From an uncultured Anaerostipes sp. (GTDB taxonomy: Bacteria; Bacillota; Clostridia; Lachnospirales; Lachnospiraceae): a DNA stretch of 23,058 bases. Numbering within the stretch: the first letter of the stretch is position 1; each line of letters opens with the position of its first letter. Positions 21,838 to 23,058 of the stretch are shown piece by piece. The stretch is from assembly GCA_900756035.1 (NCBI GenBank), contig CAAEIR010000196.1, positions 1-23,058 of the forward strand, given 5' to 3'. The notes under the pieces are model-generated. The model worked only from the letters and a program-made list of their open reading frames with translations. It did not search any database and had not been told where the DNA came from. A program made the translations under genes and the position numbers.

Positions 21838-22039
21838 ACAGATGGAAATATTATATACCGATTGGGAAGAGAATCGTCAAATTACAGCCGAAGAAAGATT
21901 TCAAGACAGAGTCATTACAGATCAACTGGAGCAAGAGGATATGAAAGAAGCATTTAGCCAATATGTAGTAAAAAATATGGAAGCTGCCTTTGTTGGAGGC
22001 TTTCAGGCGGCGATGAATTTAATGTTGAACATAAGGTAA
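21830..22039 (+). CDS. 69-aa protein coupled to the Spo0A-like gene
   Basis: A charged small protein (MNRQMEILYTDWEENRQIT, ERFQDRVITDQLEQEDM, then AAFVGGFQAAMNLML), helical, with a less polar C-terminus. Its start lies inside the end of the Spo0A-like gene, with AGGAGG there, so the two proteins are probably made together. A partner role is possible but not shown. It resembles small phage proteins I have seen, without known function. Confidence 0.6.
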   Translation: MNRQMEILYTDWEENRQITAEERFQDRVITDQLEQEDMKEAFSQYVVKNMEAAFVGGFQAAMNLMLNIR

Positions 22040-22106
22040 ATTCCTCGGAAAGATGTACAACCGTTGATACATAGAATAAAAGAAAAAAAAGGAAGCAGGT
22101 GGAAGA

Positions 22107-22238
22107 ATGAAAGAATATAAGGTTCGCCGTTTTGTAGATGGCAAGGAAGTAAAAGAACTAACCAGAGAGCAGAAAAAGCAGTCTGTTTTAAATGTGATTA
22201 AAGCTCTTGGTGGAAAAACAAAAGAAAAAGCCCTGTAA
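22107..22238 (+). CDS. 43-aa basic protein of unknown function
   Basis: A Lys/Arg-rich frame: MKEYKVRRFVDGKEVKELT, then REQKKQSVLNVIKAL and a basic end. AGGTGGAAG precedes the ATG. Its start and spacing fit the operon, but it is too short to recognise. Confidence 0.5.
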   Translation: MKEYKVRRFVDGKEVKELTREQKKQSVLNVIKALGGKTKEKAL

Positions 22239-22262
22239 TGGGCAGAAAGGACAAGCATAGGA

Positions 22263-22412
22263 ATGAGAGATAGAATCATAATCACTGGAATCGGAGTATT
22301 TATGACATTTGGTTCCGTGGGAGCAATAGAAAGAGAAACGATGGATTTTGGACAAGCAGTTGTGATGGCACTGATCGGCGTGACATTAATCTGGATTGGA
22401 GCAAGGGGGTAA
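22263..22412 (+). CDS. 49-aa small membrane protein
   Basis: Two hydrophobic segments (about 5-18, IIITGIGVFMTFGS, and 31-46, VVMALIGVTLIWIGA) flank a short charged loop with RETMDFG, giving a hairpin-like membrane protein. I recall similar tiny proteins in clostridial mobile elements; the role is unknown. Its ribosome site is weak. Confidence 0.5.
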   Translation: MRDRIIITGIGVFMTFGSVGAIERETMDFGQAVVMALIGVTLIWIGARG

Positions 22413-22416
22413 AACA

Positions 22417-22704
22417 ATGAGACAACGTACAGATTTAACAAAAGAGCTGTTAAATGCAAGCTCAAAAATGAAGCAGGGTCCGGAGATCTTGCATGGCTTT
22501 CATGAATGGGAAGAAACAGTGAATAAAGTAAGTTTAACAATTCTAAGAGAACTTTCGAATTTTATAAACCCGATAAATGATGCAGAAGAGCCATTTATCA
22601 TCGCTGCTTTGAGAAAAATTGCGGACGTAATAGAAAAAAACGGAAGTCGGGAAACAAAAAAAGGCGGCTCGAGATACATATTGGATTATGGAAAATATTT
22701 TTAA
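22417..22704 (+). CDS. 95-aa protein of unknown function
   Basis: Starting at ATG 22417 after AGGGGG gives 95 aa; a TTG start further upstream is less likely. The protein is soluble and mostly helical, with HGFHEWEETVNKVSLTILREL in the middle and a basic GSRETKKGGSRYI end. No domain is recognised. It lies four bases after the preceding stop. Confidence 0.6.
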   Translation: MRQRTDLTKELLNASSKMKQGPEILHGFHEWEETVNKVSLTILRELSNFINPINDAEEPFIIAALRKIADVIEKNGSRETKKGGSRYILDYGKYF

Positions 22705-22730
22705 AGTTCAAAAGGAAGCAATAAAACGTG

Positions 22731-22910
22731 ATGAAAAAGCGAATGACAATGAAAAATCCACAAAATGCCGGAACCTATAGATTATCAGAAGTCAAGATTC
22801 AGCGAGAAAATGGAAGTGTATTTGGAGAAGCGGTCAACAAGCTTGGACGGTATGAAGATCTTGGAACACCGGAAGAGTTTGAGGAACTAAAGAAGAAAAG
22901 CAAGATATGA
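22731..22910 (+). CDS. 59-aa phage-type small protein
   Basis: A basic start (MKKRMTMKNPQNAGTYRL) leads to GEAVNKLGRYEDLGTPEEFEEL, close to the LAxYEDTGLTPEE-like element seen in many phage and mobile-element proteins of Firmicutes. Its function is unknown. AAAGGAAG precedes the start; ATGs at 22746 and 22752 are alternatives. It is the last gene before a strong terminator. Confidence 0.6.
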   Translation: MKKRMTMKNPQNAGTYRLSEVKIQRENGSVFGEAVNKLGRYEDLGTPEEFEELKKKSKI

Positions 22911-22911
22911 A

Positions 22912-22941
22912 AAAAGGACCCCGAGAAAATAGGGTCCTTTT
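22912..22941 (+). terminator. Terminator of the early operon
   Basis: AAAAGGACCC and GGGTCCTTTT form a perfect 10-bp stem ending in T residues, two bases after the last stop codon. Confidence 0.9.
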
Positions 22942-22958
22942 GCATAAGTTTAAAAAAC

Positions 22959-22987
22959 TTACAAGTTTAGAGTGATTTTAGTATAAC
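22959..22987 (+). promoter_or_regulatory. Candidate promoter for genes beyond the window
   Basis: TTACAA (22959-22964), 17 bases, TATAAC (22982-22987), followed by a purine-rich stretch and a GGCGG/CCGCC hairpin near 23027-23043. No gene is seen before the end of the window. Confidence 0.45.
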
Positions 22988-23058
22988 AAAAGCAAGAGAA
23001 AAAAACAAGAGGAAAAAAGAAAAAAGCGGCGGATTTTCCCGCCTTTCAACCTCGATAA

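Larger units (their letters stand above)
15127..23058. mobile_element. Integrated serine-recombinase element, left part (continues past the window)
   Basis: The span begins where a host gene is broken and next to a large serine recombinase. It holds regulators, a toxin-like gene, a lysogeny-type switch, many small early genes and a phage tail-collar gene. No replication, capsid, portal or terminase gene is visible, so prophage, phage satellite and other integrative elements all remain possible. The right end is outside the window. Confidence 0.8.

Noticed and set aside
22019..22540. 173-aa minus-strand frame under the small early genes
   Set aside because: It spans several plus-strand genes that each have good ribosome sites, and its Ser/Pro/Leu-rich product is typical of a frame read opposite AT-rich coding DNA.
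15178..23058. CRISPR array or tRNA gene in the element
   Set aside because: No regularly spaced repeats and no tRNA-like cloverleaf were seen; the repeats found are two-copy only.

Overview
The window looks like a chromosome segment of an AT-rich, low-GC Gram-positive anaerobe of class Clostridia, most likely Lachnospiraceae. The reasons are strong AGGAGG-type ribosome sites, a fused trpG-trpD, a DUF5688-like protein, a B. subtilis-type ThyA and a Spo0A-like domain. I cannot name the species. About 15.1 kb of ordinary core genes is followed by the left end of an integrated mobile element that runs off the right edge.

Core part. Positions 163-6625 hold a compact trp operon, trpE-trpGD-trpC-trpF-trpB-trpA, with overlapping or nearly overlapping genes. 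It is preceded by a leader that can fold in mutually exclusive ways and is closed by a good terminator. Two PLP aminotransferases follow (6712-8966, the second HisC-like). Next come a DUF5688-type protein with its own promoter and operator-like palindrome, then a probable operon of an AI-2E/PerM-family membrane protein, thyA and dfrA, then ilvE and a secreted M15 peptidase.

Junction. At 14740-15126 (minus strand) lies the 3' end only of a gene whose product resembles the C-terminus of SleC-type spore cortex-lytic enzymes: the end of a SpoIID-like domain followed by a peptidoglycan-binding domain. Its reading frame is lost at about 15127. Only 51 bp further on is the end of a large serine recombinase gene. 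A serine-recombinase element has therefore probably integrated into, and split, this gene, as in the skin and SPbeta arrangements of sporulating bacilli.

Element part (about 15127 to the end). In order it holds: the recombinase; a MazF/PemK-like toxin with a coiled-coil insertion, no visible protein antitoxin, and structured small-RNA candidates at both ends of its gene; a small conserved protein; a small Cro/CI-type regulator; and two tandem repressors with near-identical C-terminal halves but different HTH halves. A lysogeny-type switch region follows, with two divergent consensus promoters and four related operators. A rightward early operon of very small genes then carries a lone phage tail-collar protein and a free-standing Spo0A DNA-binding domain, and ends at a terminator at 22912-22941. 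No capsid, portal or terminase gene is visible, so I cannot say whether this is a prophage, a satellite or another integrative element.

The most interesting combination is a split spore-germination-type gene, a recombinase beside the split, and an element-encoded Spo0A-like domain. Together they suggest, without proving, a link between the element and host sporulation.
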